Shown here piece by piece: positions 24,931-33,082 of a stretch of 35,712 nucleotides of DNA. The notes under the pieces are model-generated. The model was not told where the DNA came from. It saw only the letters and a program-made list of their open reading frames with translations, and did no database searches. Numbering within the stretch: position 1 is the first letter of the stretch; each line of letters starts with the position of its first letter. Source of the stretch: Verrucomicrobiia bacterium (GTDB lineage: Bacteria > Verrucomicrobiota > Verrucomicrobiia > JABWAM01); the NCBI GenBank assembly GCA_028687435.1, contig JAQUAF010000061.1, forward strand, positions 1 through 35,712, in the 5' to 3' direction. The position numbers and the translations under genes are program-made.

Positions 24931-25551
24931 TCAACTCTCCCTCAAATGACACCTGTCATTCAACCCTGTGAGAACCCCTTTGATCCCCTTGTTTTCGTAT
25001 ATTTCAATCGTGGTCACCGAAGCGGGCCTTGCGTCGAAGTGAACATATTGATGCGACGCCAGCCCCAGCAAATAACAGATCATGGCCCGGATGACCCCTC
25101 CATGCGTAAAGACCATGATCAATTCGCCCGGATCAGCCGTCAGCCGCTGGGTCATCCGTTCCACACGCTTGAAAAAATCCGACACTCCCTCCCCCTCGGG
25201 AAAGCAAAAATTCTCGTCAAAAATCTTCCACCGTCTGACATTCTCGGGATCGGCCGCCTCGATTTCCGTCAAAATCTTTCCCTCCCAATTTCCAAAGTCA
25301 ACCTCCCTCAGATCGGGATCGGTTTCGATCGGAACCACCGTATCTCCCATGGTGAATCTGGCGGTCTCCAACGAGCGTTTCATGGGGCTGCAAAGGCACC
25401 GGGACGGAACCTTGCTTCGCAACACTTTCGCCAGCAGGGTGGTCTGACGGCGTCCCTCCTCGGAAAGCGGCACATCCGTGCTGCCGATGAAACAGCCCCG
25501 GTATTGGGGACCGATGGTCGCATGTCGAACAAGCATCAATTCTTTGGCCAT
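24931..25551 (-). CDS. Histidine phosphatase (CobC/GpmB-like)
   Basis: A 206-aa cytoplasmic phosphatase of the phosphoglycerate-mutase superfamily. The phospho-acceptor His10 is in LVRHAT (usual form RHG), the acid/base Glu83 in LREVDFGNWEG, and the second His150 in FTHGGVIRAM; SPMKRSLETA carries the usual Arg. The overall pattern resembles alpha-ribazole phosphatase (CobC), the last-step enzyme of cobalamin assembly, but it could equally be a general phosphatase. ATG at 25551 is chosen because GGAGG lies 5 nt upstream; the ATG at 25563 sits inside that binding site. It is 145 bp downstream of the radical SAM gene at 25697 on the same strand. Confidence 0.9.
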   Translation of the reverse strand: MAKELMLVRHATIGPQYRGCFIGSTDVPLSEEGRRQTTLLAKVLRSKVPSRCLCSPMKRSLETARFTMGDTVVPIETDPDLREVDFGNWEGKILTEIEAADPENVRRWKIFDENFCFPEGEGVSDFFKRVERMTQRLTADPGELIMVFTHGGVIRAMICYLLGLASHQYVHFDARPASVTTIEIYENKGIKGVLTGLNDRCHLRES

Positions 25552-25682
25552 AAAAACCTCCATTTCCTCATATGTCCAGCCGGCTTCAGTATTGTAACCC
25601 GTGCGGCAAGCTTGTCAATCTTCAGGTCAGGGCAAACGCATTAAAATCGAACCGTGTTTCCGCCATGCCGGGGATTTCAAAC

Positions 25683-25695
25683 CTTCAGCCTTCAG
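25683..25695. repeat. 13-bp repeat CTTCAGCCTTCAG, copy 1
   Basis: CTTCAGCCTTCAG at 25683-25695 recurs exactly at 28324-28336. Both copies lie in gaps just beyond the 3' ends of minus-strand genes. It looks like genome-wide intergenic filler; no function is evident. Confidence 0.4.
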
Positions 25696-25696
25696 T

Positions 25697-27184
25697 CTAA
25701 ACAACCTCTTCCTGCGCCGCATGCCGGCGGGAAAGCTTGATCTTCGTGAGAGCGGTCAAATGGTCAACGGTCGGCTGGCCAAACTTTTGGCGGACCAGTT
25801 CGAGATAAGCCGGGTTGGTGAAATATGCCTGCCAAGCGCGATCGCGAAACCCCAGGACCTCTCCCGCGCTGATTTTCCCGGTTGGCAACGGCAATTGCTC
25901 ATAGGAATGCTGGGAAAAATCATGCCATTGAGCCGGCAGGGGCCAGCCCCGCTGGAGAGCCAGTTGATACAGTTGCGAGCCCGGATAAGCCATGGCTGAA
26001 CAGAAATTCACCATTTCGCAATTGAGACGCAGGGCAAGATCCAGCGTGCGCTGCATGGAATCAAGGTCGTCATCCGGCAAGCCAAAAATGAAATTGCCCA
26101 GCACATGAATCCCGGCGTCCTTGATCCTCCCAACGATGGCGCAAATCTCATCCTCCTGGAACCGTCCCTTTTGGGCCAGTCCGCGCACCCGTGCGCTGCC
26201 CGACTCAATGCCCAGACAAAGCCAGTTGAATCCCGCACGCTTGAGCCTGGCCAGCAATTCCGGTTTCACCGTGTCCACCCGGGCATAAGCCCAAAAGTTA
26301 AACCGATACCCCCTCTCAATGATCAGATCGCACAAACGCGCCACCCGGGCCTCATTCAACACAAACATCTCATCAGCAATCTTGACGTTGGACACGCCGT
26401 AACGCGCGGCCAGCAAATCCAGTTCGCGGATCACCCATTCCGGTTCCCAATACCGGATGCCCGGCCTGCCAAATGGCGCGTTGATGCAACAGAAGGAACA
26501 TTTAAAAGGACATCCCAGGCTGGTGTAAAGCGACGCATAAGGCTGCCGCCGGTCCGGATGCCCGAAACAATGCCAGTTGTGCGCCCGGTAGGCCTTCATG
26601 GGAAGCAAATCCCAGGCCATCCCCGGCAGGGCGGTCTCCAACTCCTTCTCCGGAACCACCGGCGCAACGCCTGTAAAAACCGGACGCTCCCCCTCCCGAT
26701 GCCATAACCCCCGGACTTTTTTCCATTGGGTCGGATCCGACAAATCCCCGGCTGCCAGCAAATCCAGCAGTGTGTAAATCCCCTCCCCCTGGCCCACGAA
26801 ATCCACCGCGGTTTCCCGCAGGGTCTGCCCGGGCAAGGCCGATGGGTGCCCTCCCAACATGATGGTCTTGAGTTCCGGCGCCTGTTTCCGGAAAGCAGCA
26901 GCCATCTCCCCCGCCATGGTCATGTTTTGGGTCGAAGCCGACGGCTGCTGTCCATAAACCACGATGGCCGTCAATCGGGGGCATTCCTTCAACACGCGGG
27001 CGGCAATTGCCTCGGGAGTCAATCCTTCAGCCTCCTGATCCACAATTTTCACCTCATAGCCTTTGGAGCGCACCCCTTGGGCCAGCAAGGCAGCCCAAAT
27101 GGGAGGTTCGATGGCCGCATATTCCGCCGCCAAAGACTGGTAGATCACCTTGTTGTTGCCCGGACTGACAATCATCAAATCCAT
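25697..27184 (-). CDS. B12-binding radical SAM protein (2)
   Basis: A 495-aa class B radical SAM enzyme. Residues 1-150 form the cobalamin-binding-like domain (LMIVSPGNN, VKIVDQEAEGL, AIVVYGQQPSAST, KTIMLGGHPSALPGQT, DFVGQGEG). The radical SAM domain has CxxxCxxC at Cys225, Cys229 and Cys232 (GCPFKCSFC), followed by WVIRELDLL, IADEMFVLNE and a FIFGLPDDD segment. The DxHxxG cobalamin motif is not evident in the first domain, so B12 may be bound base-on or not at all. ATG at 27184 is chosen over a TTG at 27211. It is only distantly like the protein at 7412-8764. The substrate is unknown. Confidence 0.9.
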   Translation of the reverse strand: MDLMIVSPGNNKVIYQSLAAEYAAIEPPIWAALLAQGVRSKGYEVKIVDQEAEGLTPEAIAARVLKECPRLTAIVVYGQQPSASTQNMTMAGEMAAAFRKQAPELKTIMLGGHPSALPGQTLRETAVDFVGQGEGIYTLLDLLAAGDLSDPTQWKKVRGLWHREGERPVFTGVAPVVPEKELETALPGMAWDLLPMKAYRAHNWHCFGHPDRRQPYASLYTSLGCPFKCSFCCINAPFGRPGIRYWEPEWVIRELDLLAARYGVSNVKIADEMFVLNEARVARLCDLIIERGYRFNFWAYARVDTVKPELLARLKRAGFNWLCLGIESGSARVRGLAQKGRFQEDEICAIVGRIKDAGIHVLGNFIFGLPDDDLDSMQRTLDLALRLNCEMVNFCSAMAYPGSQLYQLALQRGWPLPAQWHDFSQHSYEQLPLPTGKISAGEVLGFRDRAWQAYFTNPAYLELVRQKFGQPTVDHLTALTKIKLSRRHAAQEEVV

Positions 27185-27360
27185 AAATTTAAATCCCGTT
27201 GAAATTCCCAAACATCATTTCAGGCAAAACTTCGCCATCGCATATGCCATGCGAGAATACCGGTTTCCCGCCTGCCGCTTCAACGATTTTCTGAACCACG
27301 CATGATCCATGCGCAGACGGCGCGGGAGGTTTTGCCTCGTTTCGCGCGTCCGCTCAAAAT

Positions 27361-28239
27361 TCACCCGGCCAGAATCTTGCGTCCTTTTTCGGAGGCGCCC
27401 GGGTAAACCGCCTCGACGGCCTCAAGGAAACGCTCATCGGCCCGCCAAAACGGAAAACTGCCCAGCCGTTTGAGAAGGGCGGCATGGAGCGGCGGCGTCC
27501 TCACCCCGCCCAGCCAGCCGGAAGGCAATTCTTTTCCACCCCAGAACAACTGCGCGTCCGTTGACAGGGGATCGGGTTTCTCCGCCATGACCGGTTCAAT
27601 CTTCGCTCCACCCTTCCTTTTTCCGCGTCCGCCGGCTTTCGCTTCCTCCCGCCCCATCAGAGCCATCAGACGATCCCGGTTCAGTCCCCGCAATTTAAAG
27701 ATCAAAAACGGATCGCGATCGAATTCCTCTCCCAACAAATAATAAACCGCCGCCACATGTTTGCAGGGATTCGATGAATCCGGACAGGAACACCGGGTTT
27801 GCAAATCCCTGAGTTTGCCTGGAAAAAGCGAAAAGCCCATTTTTTCCAGCACCTTCTCGATATCCCCGGGCATTTCTCCGGCCAGCAATTTGGCCGCGTA
27901 AAGCGCCTGGCCCGCCAAAGCCCTGCCCAGCCGGACACAATCCCCGCTGCTGAAGGTCTTGACCTTGATCAACACATCGTAAGGCGTGGGTCTCGACCCC
28001 TGCACCCTGGCCTGGACCCGGCCCTTTTCCACCTCAACGGACAAGACCTGGCCGTTGCGCGCGTAATTGCGTCCCCGCCCCAACCGGGCGCCAATCTGGA
28101 AACTCTCCAGCGTTGCAATCCACCGCCTGGCCCACCACTTTTCGCCAAAAGCGCCTTTGCGGGATTGGGCCTTGATGCCGCCATGCGTCACACGCGGCGC
28201 CGAATGCTGATAAAAACCGTAATGATCACGCCAGGACAT
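27361..28239 (-). CDS. SWIM zinc-finger protein
   Basis: A 292-aa protein with a SWIM zinc finger, CxCx6CxH at Cys150, Cys152, Cys159 and His161 (RCSCPDSSNPCKHVAAVYYLL). The N-terminal half has FGEKWWARRWIATLE and an RGRNYARNGQV segment that regularly precede this finger in the bacterial family. A Lys/Gly-rich linker (about 200-215) leads to a C-terminal part with no recognised fold. Bacterial proteins of this kind are commonly encoded beside SNF2-type ATPases, as here (SNF2 gene 107 bp upstream on the same strand), and probably act with them on nucleic acid. The finger itself may bind DNA or protein. Confidence 0.9.
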   Translation of the reverse strand: MSWRDHYGFYQHSAPRVTHGGIKAQSRKGAFGEKWWARRWIATLESFQIGARLGRGRNYARNGQVLSVEVEKGRVQARVQGSRPTPYDVLIKVKTFSSGDCVRLGRALAGQALYAAKLLAGEMPGDIEKVLEKMGFSLFPGKLRDLQTRCSCPDSSNPCKHVAAVYYLLGEEFDRDPFLIFKLRGLNRDRLMALMGREEAKAGGRGKRKGGAKIEPVMAEKPDPLSTDAQLFWGGKELPSGWLGGVRTPPLHAALLKRLGSFPFWRADERFLEAVEAVYPGASEKGRKILAG

Positions 28240-28242
28240 GTT

Positions 28243-28336
28243 GATTCAAGATTTTAGATTTTTGATTTGGGGTTTGAGATCGTCCTTCGTGAGAAGCGCA
28301 AAATCTTACAGTTTTCCTTCAATCTTCAGCCTTCAG
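28243..28336. repeat. AT-rich spacer with intergenic repeat motifs
   Basis: The gap between the SWIM and SNF2 genes holds the AT-rich run GATTCAAGATTTTAGATTTT (from 28243) and the second copy of CTTCAGCCTTCAG (28324-28336). A similar AT-rich run of TTTTGAATTTTTAATTTTG occurs at about 31627-31645, upstream of the SNF2 gene. These look like degenerate dispersed spacer repeats. Confidence 0.35.
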
Positions 28337-28346
28337 CCTTGTCCCA

Positions 28347-31300
28347 TCACTCCTGCACCGCCTCCTCGCGAAGGGCGAAAAGTTCCTTGAGTTCCTCGGA
28401 ACTCAACTCGGTGAGCCATCCCTCACCGGCGCCCACCACCCCGGACGCCACTTCCTTCTTTGCCTCGATCATGGCATCGATCTTCTCCTCCAACGTTCCC
28501 TGGCAAAGAAACTTGTGGACCTGCACCCGGCGCGTCTGCCCGATCCGGAAGGCCCGGTCCGTGGCCTGGTTTTCCACCGCGGGATTCCACCACCGGTCGA
28601 AATGAAAAACATGACTGGCCCGCGTCAGATTCAACCCCGTGCCTCCCGCCTTCAACGACAGCAGAAATATCGGCGGCGCTCCGGCGGCGTTCTGAAAACA
28701 ATCCACCATCTCATCCCGCTCTCTCTTGGGAGTGCCGCCGTGGAGGAAGAAAACCTCCTGCCCAAAGGTTTCCTGAAGATGACGCTGGAGCATCGTTCCC
28801 ATTTCGGCAAACTGCGTAAAGACCAGCGCGTGGTCTTTTTCCGCCAGAACTTCCTCCAGCATTTCCGTGAGCCGCGCCAGTTTGCCGGAACGGCCTTCGA
28901 TGGCCGAGTGATCCCCCAAAAACTGGGCGGGATGATTGCACACCTGTTTGAGTTTGAGCAAGGTGGCCAGGATATGCCCCCGGCGTCCGATCCCCTCCTT
29001 TTGCTCCAAAACCTCTGTCGCCTCGCGCACCACGGCGGTATAAAGCGACGCCTGCTCCTTGGTCAGCGGACAAAACACCTTCATCTCCATCTTCTCGGGG
29101 AGATCGGAGATGATTTTTTTATCCGTCTTCAACCGTCGCAAAATGAACGGTCCGGTCAGTTTTTTGAGCCGTCCAAAAACCTCCGGATCACGATCGACCT
29201 GGATTTGATAAAAGAAATTCTGCTTAAATTCGCCCCTCGATCCCAGCCAGCCTGGATTAAGGAATTCCATGATGGACCACAAATCGCCCACATTGTTTTC
29301 CACCGGGGTGCCGGTCAGCGCCACCCGGTACTGCGCCTTCAACAATCGCGCCGCCCGCGCCTGTTTGGTGTCGGGGTTCTTGATGTTTTGCGCCTCATCG
29401 AGCACCACCCCCTGCCAGGCGACGTCCTTGAACAGATCGAAATCCCGGTGCAACAAGGCGTAGCTGGTCACCACAATGGCCTGCCGGGCGGCCAGGGGAC
29501 GGAAATCGGCGCCGCGCGCGCGTTCCATTCCGTGATGAGCCAGCACGGGCAGTTGAGGAGTGAACCGGGCGGCCTCGCGCTGCCAATTCCCCACCACGGA
29601 CATCGGACAGGCCAGTAAAACCGGGGCCCGATTCTGTTTCTCCCAATCCCGCTGGATCAAAGTCAGCAATTGAATGGTCTTGCCCAACCCCATGTCGTCC
29701 GCCAGACAGGCGCCCAACCCCCACCGTTTCAAAAAAGAGAGCCATGAAAATCCCCTGATCTGATAGGGGCGCAGGGTTCCGCAAAATCCTTCCGGCGCCG
29801 GAAGTTCCTCATAGGCGGCATCCCCCTGCAACTGGGCAAGGAACTCCTTCACCCACCCCTCGGCGGCCACCCCTTCCAGAATCGCGCCGCGTCCCGCCGA
29901 ATGGGCGCCCATCGCCATGCGCATGAGTTCCCTCACCGAAAGAGCCCCGGTCAGCCCCTTCTTCTTCCACTGCTCCAGCGCCGCACGGATTTCATCCCCC
30001 GAAAGCTGCACCCATTGTCCCCGGATCCGCACCAGCGGCGTCTTGAGATGCGCCAGCGCCTCGAGTTCCTGCGCCGTCAACTCGGCATCCCCCACCGCAA
30101 GCTTCCAATCGAACCTGACCACTTCGTCAAGCGACAGGGCTCCAGTATTCTGCATGGCCGCGCTCCGGACCGACACCCGCGCGGACAACCGGGCTCTGGT
30201 TCCCTTTCGCGTCCACCAGGATGGCAGCATCACTCCAAAACCGGCCTGTTCCAGCCCCCATGCCTTTTGAGTCAGAAATTCGTACGCTCCCGCATCATCC
30301 AATTCGTATCCCGCCGGCCCGGCCTTCTTCAGGCTTTCCTCAATGCGCGGGCAGATTCCCGCCGCCTGTCCCAGCGCCGAAAGCAGATATTCCCGCACAT
30401 TGAAATCATGACGGCGCAACAACATGGCTCTCGCGGCAGTCGGATGCCATGCGTCCTTGACGTCAATGATCAGGCTGGGATCATCCGCCGCCTGCAACAG
30501 ATAACGCACCACCCAGGGCCCCTGCGCTTCGGCGCATTCCCCCTCCCCGGTCACAAGGGGTTCCTCCAAACGGAAACACAGGCGGAAAGACGAGGCGGTC
30601 GCCACGGTCAGGGGACGCCGCCATTCCCGCACCTGGCGCTCCAACTGCTCAAGATCCCCCTCGGCGTCGCGGAGCACGCCTTCCGGCGAACGAAGGGCGT
30701 GAAGCCAGTGTTCGTGAATGCTCTCGAAAACCTCCTTCCGCCTCCGGCGGTTGAGCGCCGCGATGGCGGGGGAAAACGATGAACGCACCATGTGATCCAC
30801 CTGAACCCGCAGGAAATCCTCCAGCGCCATCCGCGACGAAACCGGCGCCCCGCCATTGCACCGCAAACACCGGCAGGCGTGCGGCATCACCTTCAACAAT
30901 TCCTGCAAACGCCCCGCATCCGGCCCCGGCCAGACAGCGTCCCACCGCGCAACCAATTCGTCGTCAACCCTTGCCAGCGAGGGGATGAACTGTTCCCGGG
31001 CCGTCAGCGACGAGGCAAACCTCAGGGCCTGGGTCCAGAAAACAATGTCATCCCCCAATACCATGCCAGGCCCCAGGGTCTTGCGGTCCATGCAACGCCC
31101 CAGCCACTCCATCACGACGCCGGGCGCCAGCCATAAACCGCGCAACCGCCAGTTTTCCAGCTCCGCCGGAACGCCGCTTTCAGGCATGCCACCCAACAGG
31201 CGGCTGGATGGAACCGGCAATCCGCCCGCCGAAGGCAACCACGCAACCGTCTCCGCTTCATCCCCGGCAGCCGGGAAAAACTCCATGGGCGCCTGTCTCA

Positions 31301-31466
31301 CCGCATCGGCAATCTCTCCGGACGCCGCCAGCCGGGGATGCGCCGGCGGTTTGGCATCCTTGCGACGGGCTGGCTTGCGGGAAGGCTGACCGCCCTCTCC
31401 ATTGACACCCTTCTCCCCCCAAAGGAAAAGGCGTCCTTCGCGCCAGGCTGAATGCAAAATAATCAT
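28347..31466 (-). CDS. SNF2-family DNA-dependent ATPase
   Basis: A 1039-aa Swi2/Snf2 helicase-like translocase. The N-terminal third has no recognised domain. Residues about 440-520 form the SNF2-associated bacterial domain (SLDEVVRFDWKLAVGD, HLKTPLVRIRGQWVQL). The ATPase core carries Walker A DDMGLGKT (590-597), DEAQ in place of DEAH (690-693), TGTPVENN, and in the second lobe VFTQF, SLKAGGTGLNLT, RWWNPAVENQATDRAFRIGQ. ATG at 31466 is preferred; a longer frame opens at 31544. It is followed on the same strand by the SWIM-finger gene. Such pairs are widespread in bacteria, and remodelling of nucleoprotein or repair roles are proposed; specific function here is not known. Confidence 0.95.
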   Translation of the reverse strand: MIILHSAWREGRLFLWGEKGVNGEGGQPSRKPARRKDAKPPAHPRLAASGEIADAVRQAPMEFFPAAGDEAETVAWLPSAGGLPVPSSRLLGGMPESGVPAELENWRLRGLWLAPGVVMEWLGRCMDRKTLGPGMVLGDDIVFWTQALRFASSLTAREQFIPSLARVDDELVARWDAVWPGPDAGRLQELLKVMPHACRCLRCNGGAPVSSRMALEDFLRVQVDHMVRSSFSPAIAALNRRRRKEVFESIHEHWLHALRSPEGVLRDAEGDLEQLERQVREWRRPLTVATASSFRLCFRLEEPLVTGEGECAEAQGPWVVRYLLQAADDPSLIIDVKDAWHPTAARAMLLRRHDFNVREYLLSALGQAAGICPRIEESLKKAGPAGYELDDAGAYEFLTQKAWGLEQAGFGVMLPSWWTRKGTRARLSARVSVRSAAMQNTGALSLDEVVRFDWKLAVGDAELTAQELEALAHLKTPLVRIRGQWVQLSGDEIRAALEQWKKKGLTGALSVRELMRMAMGAHSAGRGAILEGVAAEGWVKEFLAQLQGDAAYEELPAPEGFCGTLRPYQIRGFSWLSFLKRWGLGACLADDMGLGKTIQLLTLIQRDWEKQNRAPVLLACPMSVVGNWQREAARFTPQLPVLAHHGMERARGADFRPLAARQAIVVTSYALLHRDFDLFKDVAWQGVVLDEAQNIKNPDTKQARAARLLKAQYRVALTGTPVENNVGDLWSIMEFLNPGWLGSRGEFKQNFFYQIQVDRDPEVFGRLKKLTGPFILRRLKTDKKIISDLPEKMEMKVFCPLTKEQASLYTAVVREATEVLEQKEGIGRRGHILATLLKLKQVCNHPAQFLGDHSAIEGRSGKLARLTEMLEEVLAEKDHALVFTQFAEMGTMLQRHLQETFGQEVFFLHGGTPKRERDEMVDCFQNAAGAPPIFLLSLKAGGTGLNLTRASHVFHFDRWWNPAVENQATDRAFRIGQTRRVQVHKFLCQGTLEEKIDAMIEAKKEVASGVVGAGEGWLTELSSEELKELFALREEAVQE

Positions 31467-31734
31467 GGCAAAATGATGAAAAGCAAAACGCCAATTATGA
31501 ACAAAGACGCGTGTTCGGCAACCTTGAAATGAACATCGGAACATTTTTTCGTCTTTGTGCCGGAGGCCCGAACGATGCTACGATGGATTCCTTGAAAAGC
31601 AGCATTTTCAAACCGCCACCAGATCATTTTGAATTTTTAATTTTGAATTGCGAGGCTTCGCTTTGCCTGCCACACCGCAGTCGGATGAAGGCGGGCCGGT
31701 CTGAGGCAAAGCCCCGCCAATTCTCAAAACAACC

Positions 31735-32433
31735 ATGATTGAAGAACGTTACCGGGAAATCCTGCGGCGCATCTCCTCGGCTTGTGAACGGGCCGGACGG
31801 AGGACGGAGGAAGTCACCCTGGTCGCGGTCAGCAAAACCCATCCGCCGGAATCGGTGAATGAACTGGCCCGGCTGGGACATCGCAATTTCGGGGAAAACA
31901 AGATGCAGGAGGGCAGGGCCAAAATTCCGCTTTGCAATGGAAATCTCCGCTGGCACATGATCGGTCATCTTCAAACCAACAAGGCCCGGGATGTCGTGCG
32001 TCTTTTCTCCATGGTTCAGGCGGTCGATTCCCTGCGCCTTGCCCAGGAATTGGAAAAACACGCCGATCAACAATCACGACATCTTGATGTCCTCCTGGAA
32101 GTCAATGTTTCGGGCGAAGGCAGCAAGTTCGGCATCCAACCCGGTCAACTCATCCCCGCCGCGCTGGAAATCAACCGTCTCCCCCACTTGGAACTGCAGG
32201 GGCTGATGACCATGGCCCCCTTTTCCGACAATCCCGAGGATGCCCGTCCGCACTTCCGCCGCCTGGCGCAACTCAAGAGGGACCTGGAAAAGGAACTCGG
32301 TGCGCCCCTGCCCCACCTTTCCATGGGCATGAGCGGCGATTTCGAGGTCGGCATTGAGGAAGGCGCCACGCTCATACGGGTGGGAACCGCCATCTTCGGC
32401 GAACGTCCCAAGCCGCAAATGCCGACCGAATAA
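31735..32433 (+). CDS. YggS/PROSC-type PLP homeostasis protein
   Basis: A 232-aa single-domain PLP-binding protein of the YggS family, which controls cellular pyridoxal phosphate supply. The PLP lysine is Lys34 in LVAVSKTHP. Other family marks are FGENKMQEG, WHMIGHLQTNKA, LLEVNVSGEGSKFG, LQGLMTMAP, LSMGMSGDFEVGIEEGATLIRVGTAIFGER. Length is normal. It is the first plus-strand gene after the divergent SNF2 gene; the 268-bp divergent gap holds only AT-rich filler. The small peptide gene follows 222 bp later and is probably a separate unit. Confidence 0.95.
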   Translation: MIEERYREILRRISSACERAGRRTEEVTLVAVSKTHPPESVNELARLGHRNFGENKMQEGRAKIPLCNGNLRWHMIGHLQTNKARDVVRLFSMVQAVDSLRLAQELEKHADQQSRHLDVLLEVNVSGEGSKFGIQPGQLIPAALEINRLPHLELQGLMTMAPFSDNPEDARPHFRRLAQLKRDLEKELGAPLPHLSMGMSGDFEVGIEEGATLIRVGTAIFGERPKPQMPTE

Positions 32434-32655
32434 GATTTTCAAACCTTTAGGAGCCGCGCAAGCTTCGCCAGAACAAGGCGTCCCACAGTTTAATCAAAAT
32501 AGAGCCCCCCAGCGCGTTCATGGAGCCGGACCTCTATCGGAATGTCCCTCCCCGAAGCGCCCCAAGGAGAAAATGCGCCCCGCCATGTCTGGCACGCCCC
32601 CTGCTTTCTTGTTTTGGTGAAAGGAAAAAGAGCAAACAACCTGAAGGAGATCATC

Positions 32656-32823
32656 ATGAAGGGAAATATCGAAAACAACGAGGCGAACATCGATGATTCC
32701 CCGGTGGAAAAAATCACCGATGAAGAACTCCTGCAGGACGTGGCAGGTGGTCAGGGGGCCGGCGATCTTCGCCCAACCCTGGTCACCTGTTCCATGCTGA
32801 CCTGCAGAGCGCAGCAATGTTAA
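32656..32823 (+). CDS. Double-glycine peptide, lanthipeptide-like precursor
   Basis: A 55-aa peptide with an excellent ribosome binding site, GAAGGAGA, 5 nt before the ATG. Residues 1-32 form an acidic leader ending in EELLQDVAGG, the double-glycine type cut by C39 peptidases and very like the ends of class II lanthipeptide and prochlorosin leaders (EELxxVAGG). Residues 33-55 would be the core: 23 residues with three Cys (core 13, 18, 23) and four Ser/Thr (9, 12, 14, 17), so T-x3-C and S-x3-C rings are possible. No lanthionine synthetase, C39 peptidase or immunity gene is in the window. An unmodified, disulfide-bearing bacteriocin or a precursor matured by enzymes elsewhere are alternatives. 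Confidence 0.6.
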   Translation: MKGNIENNEANIDDSPVEKITDEELLQDVAGGQGAGDLRPTLVTCSMLTCRAQQC

Positions 32824-32867
32824 TCATGCTGCGCAATCTCACCCCCCCTATTGGAAAGGACACTGCC

Positions 32868-32885
32868 ATGCCTATCATCTACTAA
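32868..32885 (+). CDS. Five-codon micro-ORF
   Basis: ATG-CCT-ATC-ATC-TAC-TAA follows the peptide gene by 44 nt and has GGAAAGGA placed 7 nt upstream, a good ribosome binding site. It encodes MPIIY. It could be translated, could mark a ribosome-stalling site, or could be chance. Nothing else supports it. Confidence 0.2.
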   Translation: MPIIY

Positions 32886-32893
32886 ACAGCTCA

Positions 32894-32922
32894 ACAGCCT
32901 CGCCATGAAAGGCTGAGGCTGT
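32894..32922. repeat. Hairpin after the peptide gene
   Basis: ACAGCCTC (32894-32901) pairs with GAGGCTGT (32915-32922), with a possible inner CC/GG pair. It is followed by AAAAAC rather than a T run on the plus strand, so it is not a classic terminator, but it may mark the transcript end of the small peptide gene. Confidence 0.4.
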
Positions 32923-33082
32923 AAAAACATCAAACCACTCAAACCCTCTGGAGGGCGCCCACAAATCAAAAATCTCCAATCCTCCCCCTGTTAATCCCTG
33001 AACCCTGAAACATTGAGCCCCGCAATCCCGCCCCCTGATTTTGATTGAAACCCGCTTATTCAACTGAAACAATGACGTTCGT

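Noticed and set aside
7412..27184. The two radical SAM enzymes as maturases of the double-glycine peptide
   Set aside because: They lie 5 to 24 kb away in other transcription units and lack SPASM or RRE features.
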